A stretch of DNA of 50,341 nucleotides. Origin: CAZPYT01 sp964590955. Lineage in GTDB: Bacteria > Patescibacteriota > WWE3 > UBA101185 > UBA10185. Of this stretch, positions 47,493-50,341 are shown one piece after another. Location of the stretch: the NCBI GenBank assembly GCA_964590955.1, contig CAZPYT010000003.1:1-50341 (forward strand), read 5' to 3'. Positions within the stretch are counted from its first letter, which is position 1; each line of letters starts with the position of its first letter. Position numbers and translations under genes: made by a program. The notes beneath the pieces are model-generated. The model was given only the letters and a program-made list of their open reading frames with translations. It was not told where the DNA came from and searched no databases.

Positions 47493-50341
47493 CTAAGGAC
47501 CAAATCTTAGCGCGCTGCCCTCATTCATAACCATTTTTACTTGGGTTGGTGTAAGTGCGTATCTATATATTCTTACGTCATCTATTTTTCCATCGAAAAA
47601 TCTAATTCTAGAGCCGGAATTATGCACGGCTCCAACAAGGAATTCTGCAGTGGTATTTGTAGCCATAGCGGTACTGGAAAAGGACCCTGAATTTTTTTGT
47701 TGGCCATTTTTATATACTGCATTATTTCCTGCGGAATCCGTAGTAAAAGCTATATGAATCCATTTACCATTATCATCTGATTCGAATACAAATCCCGGGC
47801 CGTATTGACCGGAAGTTCCGTTATACCTATAAAAATCCAAGCTATCTCCATCTGACTCGAATTGCCATATGAAATTATTATTAGTAGACCAATTGTATTT
47901 CGTAATAATACCTTGATCAGTAGTATAGTTAGCTAGGGGTTGATCAAAATATATCCATGCTGTCATTGAAAAAGGCATTTCCAGTTCCAAAAGTGAAGGG
48001 TCGCCAAAGTCAGCTAGGTCTGCGGTACCGTCAAAAATTGCAGCATTATTATATTTACCTGAACTTGTAGTCGTTGCATTGGCTACGGCGACGCCATGAA
48101 GGTTATTACCAGAAGCATCTTTTATTTCATTTGTCGTGCCGTTCCAAGAAGCTTCATCAAATTGCCAGTGGGCGACTGGGGCGCCGCGGTTGTAATCCCA
48201 TGAGATTTGCTCCGGAGTACGAGCATAATTATATATTTTTACATCATCTAATGCGGCATTTAACCAATTTGATAGAAACTCTGTATTAAGAAGGGCAAAT
48301 CCAAGATCCGCACCGCTTGCGTATATGTTACCACTGGGGCTAGTTTGTTGTTGTTTGTAGAGTCCGTTATGGTATTGCTTAATGGTATCCCCATCATATG
48401 TACACGTAATATGGTACCATGTATCTAGATTTATTGATTGACCCGAAGGACTCGTTGACGCCCATGTGGTGCCGTCAGTAGAAATTTGACACCAGACGTA
48501 ATAATTAGATCCTGTAGCATCTGCACTAACTGATACTCTATATGCGTATTCATTGCTATTATCGCTTTTTACAATAAGTCCTTTTGTATTATTTGCCGGG
48601 ATACTATCAACGTAGTACCAAGCTGATATAGTTATGTTGTTGGGATTTAACGTCGCATTATGTGGTACTACACCATAATTGGTAGAGCCATCAAAAAGTA
48701 AGGCGCTGCTGCCTTTGTTACCTTGAATCCAATTAGAATCAGTTACGGATGTTAATGAAGCATCGAAACCGTTACCTGATAAGTCGTAAGCATAAGAGGT
48801 GCCTGCACTTCTGTCAAAAGTCCAGTGACCCACAGGTCCTACACAAGTAGTACTCTGCCCGGGTGGACAGTACGAGCTGGCCGCCGAGTTGCTGGTGTCG
48901 CTAGTACCATCTGTACCGGCTCCTCCCCAAACAGCACCTGAACTTTGTGCATAGAGCAGTTTAACCTGGTCAGCAGTGAGTGCAGATCTGAATATCTTGA
49001 CCTCATCGATATCACCTGCAAACTCTTCTCCTGATCCTGCATCATCAGTGTCTATATCACCAATATAAAAAGTAGGAGATGAGTCTAGCGTTGCTGTAGT
49101 TGAATCTGTATCTGAGTCTTTTAAATCTGTATCCACATAAATGTATGTTTGATCGGTGGAGACGTTTCTGACTGCGGTGATATGATGCCATGTAGCATCG
49201 TAGTAGTCAGTAGTAGTACAAGAGGCTACATCCGGTCCCCAAGAAGTATCGTCGTCAATTCCAAAGCATATATAGCCGTTGGTAGTAGCATATATTGCAT
49301 AACCCGCTGAACCTGCAGCGGCTCCATCATTGATCAGATATTCTGTAGCAGAAGGGTTTGAAGCTGAATCTGATTTGTACCAGAGTGAGAGTGTGAAGCT
49401 GTCCGTTGCGCTAAATTCAAGATCTGCATCAGTAGTTCTACTCATTCTGATTGCGCCACCGGTGCCGTTCCAAGCCCGATCAAATTTACCTGAGTTAGTC
49501 CATGAGGCTGTGTTGAGAGTGAGGTCATTTTTGTTGATGGAAGCATCATGCGCTGTGGTGCCGTAGCCTTCGTCAAAAGACCAGTGAGCTACAGCTGATC
49601 CAACAGGGCTTCCCGGTGCCGGGTGGCCACCGTTCATGTCTTCGATGATTTGGGCGGGTGTTCGTGCATATTCATATATCTTAATATCATCAATAACCCC
49701 AATAAAGCGATTACCATCATTTACATTTGCTCCGATAGCTGACGAACGCCAGCCTTGAACATTTCCTCCGGCTGTTCCGGCAGAGTTTGTTAGTGCGCCG
49801 TCTATATAAAAATATAATCCAGTACCATCATAGGATAGTGTGAGATAATGCCAATCGGTGTCTGTGGGTACCGTGTTACTTCCTGATTGAAAATAATAGG
49901 TTGTGCCTCCTATGTTTATATCTGTCTGAAATTTTGTGCATGAAGTTATACATCTTGTACCACCAATTGCGCCTGCCGCTGTTCCAGTAAATACGGGCAT
50001 TGCTTCTGTAGTTTGAGACGACCAATCTGCCTTCACCCAATACCCTGCTGTAAATTGTGATTTACCATTTAGTCCTCCATTTGATACATTATGAGCATTA
50101 TCATTGCTTGCCCCTGTGAATTGGAGGGCATTGCCATATTTACCTTGTACCCAGCTACTTTCGGTCATTGCAGATCGTATTGTGAGATCTGCATTTCCAT
50201 TTGCTCTGTCGTAAATAAAAGAAGTACCTGTTCCTTCATCAAGTGACCAGTAATGGATCGGCCCAGGAGCCCAGTTATAAAGTGCAGAAATTTCTGTTTG
50301 GGAAAGTGCACGGTTATAAACCCTTACTTCATCAATAACAC
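47493..50341 (-). CDS. Giant LamG-repeat surface protein, 3' part
   Basis: The frame stays open to the window's right edge, so the gene's 5' end is outside; at least 948 residues are present. It is built of concanavalin A/LamG-like domains of about 200 residues. Each starts with a V-x-HW-x-FDE-type motif (VAHWSFDEGYGT, VGHWTFDRSAGT, VAHWQFDEASWN) and ends with DD-KIY-YARTPAQI-type motifs. The end of a fifth unit is at the edge. Such domains bind glycans or proteins and suggest adhesion to a host or to particles. The C-terminus is NEGSALRFGP, with no LPxTG motif or membrane anchor. Confidence 0.85.
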   Translation of the reverse strand, partial: VIDEVRVYNRALSQTEISALYNWAPGPIHYWSLDEGTGTSFIYDRANGNADLTIRSAMTESSWVQGKYGNALQFTGASNDNAHNVSNGGLNGKSQFTAGYWVKADWSSQTTEAMPVFTGTAAGAIGGTRCITSCTKFQTDINIGGTTYYFQSGSNTVPTDTDWHYLTLSYDGTGLYFYIDGALTNSAGTAGGNVQGWRSSAIGANVNDGNRFIGVIDDIKIYEYARTPAQIIEDMNGGHPAPGSPVGSAVAHWSFDEGYGTTAHDASINKNDLTLNTASWTNSGKFDRAWNGTGGAIRMSRTTDADLEFSATDSFTLSLWYKSDSASNPSATEYLINDGAAAGSAGYAIYATTNGYICFGIDDDTSWGPDVASCTTTDYYDATWHHITAVRNVSTDQTYIYVDTDLKDSDTDSTTATLDSSPTFYIGDIDTDDAGSGEEFAGDIDEVKIFRSALTADQVKLLYAQSSGAVWGGAGTDGTSDTSNSAASSYCPPGQSTTCVGPVGHWTFDRSAGTSYAYDLSGNGFDASLTSVTDSNWIQGNKGSSALLFDGSTNYGVVPHNATLNPNNITISAWYYVDSIPANNTKGLIVKSDNSNEYAYRVSVSADATGSNYYVWCQISTDGTTWASTSPSGQSINLDTWYHITCTYDGDTIKQYHNGLYKQQQTSPSGNIYASGADLGFALLNTEFLSNWLNAALDDVKIYNYARTPEQISWDYNRGAPVAHWQFDEASWNGTTNEIKDASGNNLHGVAVANATTTSSGKYNNAAIFDGTADLADFGDPSLLELEMPFSMTAWIYFDQPLANYTTDQGIITKYNWSTNNNFIWQFESDGDSLDFYRYNGTSGQYGPGFVFESDDNGKWIHIAFTTDSAGNNAVYKNGQQKNSGSFSSTAMATNTTAEFLVGAVHNSGSRIRFFDGKIDDVRIYRYALTPTQVKMVMNEGSALRFGP

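Noticed and set aside
48074..48289. Frames antisense to the LamG repeat gene
   Set aside because: They are explained by the biased codon use of the real gene on the other strand.
1..50341. CRISPR arrays, phage genes, insertion-sequence transposases and tRNA genes
   Set aside because: I looked for regularly spaced repeats, transposase or integrase motifs and tRNA T loops by eye and found none. A tRNA or covariance search would be needed to exclude them fully.

Overview
The window looks like a fragment of a streamlined Patescibacteria (Candidate Phyla Radiation) genome. It is AT-rich and densely packed, with no amino acid or cofactor pathways. It carries several genes typical of such genomes: PrgI/VirB4-type secretion genes, a DUF4012 protein, a giant LamG-repeat surface protein with a sortase, a short AlaRS without its C-terminal domain, and a very short TsaB-like protein. 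FtsEX and MltG point to a peptidoglycan wall. I cannot assign a phylum within Patescibacteria; a Microgenomates- or Katanobacteria-like origin is only a guess. A run of 10 N (34381-34390) inside rnpB shows that the sequence is a scaffold.

Layout. 1-7.1 kb: alaS, five tandem paralogous membrane-anchored proteins of unknown function in two operons, then CIRCE-controlled groES-groEL. 7.2-9.7 kb: a small membrane protein, a nucleotidyltransferase, RNase H and a Wzz-like protein. 9.8-17.6 kb: an SDR-DUF4012 fusion, then a PrgI/VirB4-like set. 17.6-20.6 kb (minus): rpmH-rnpA-yidD-yidC-jag-dnaN, without dnaA. 20.8-27.4 kb: a membrane protein, a tRNA-binding protein, miaB, miaA, a PerM-like exporter and an ABC exporter. 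27.4-29.4 kb: a 2-kb segment flanked by 30-bp direct repeats that duplicate the 3' end of the ABC gene; it holds an amidoligase-like gene and a hairpin repeat that also occurs at 3.8 kb. 29.4-33.0 kb (minus): an attenuator-like leader, glycosyltransferase, zinc hydrolase of the AstE/AspA type, a possible ATP-grasp enzyme, then tiny peptide genes sharing a GGxGP motif, closed by a terminator. This is the best candidate here for an undescribed system (peptide modification). 33-36 kb: two unknown proteins, rnpB, mltG and a bifunctional-nuclease-like gene. 36.1-41 kb: ftsE-ftsX-C39 hydrolase, VanZ-like, tsaE, tsaB-like. 41-45.7 kb: a methyltransferase and a sugar-nucleotide/glycosyltransferase set. 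45.9-46.2 kb: no credible gene, but a densely folded, promoter-led stretch that I call a candidate structured RNA. 46.3-50.3 kb (minus): membrane protein, sortase, and the 3' part of a LamG-repeat gene running off the window.

Two kinds of gene start coexist. Many genes have a TATAAT-like -10 box that ends only 6-8 nt before the start codon, which implies leaderless mRNAs. A second group, consisting of the five-paralogue array, several small membrane or unknown proteins, groEL and the peptide operon, has strong Shine-Dalgarno sequences. All names and functions were inferred by reading motifs; no database search was run.
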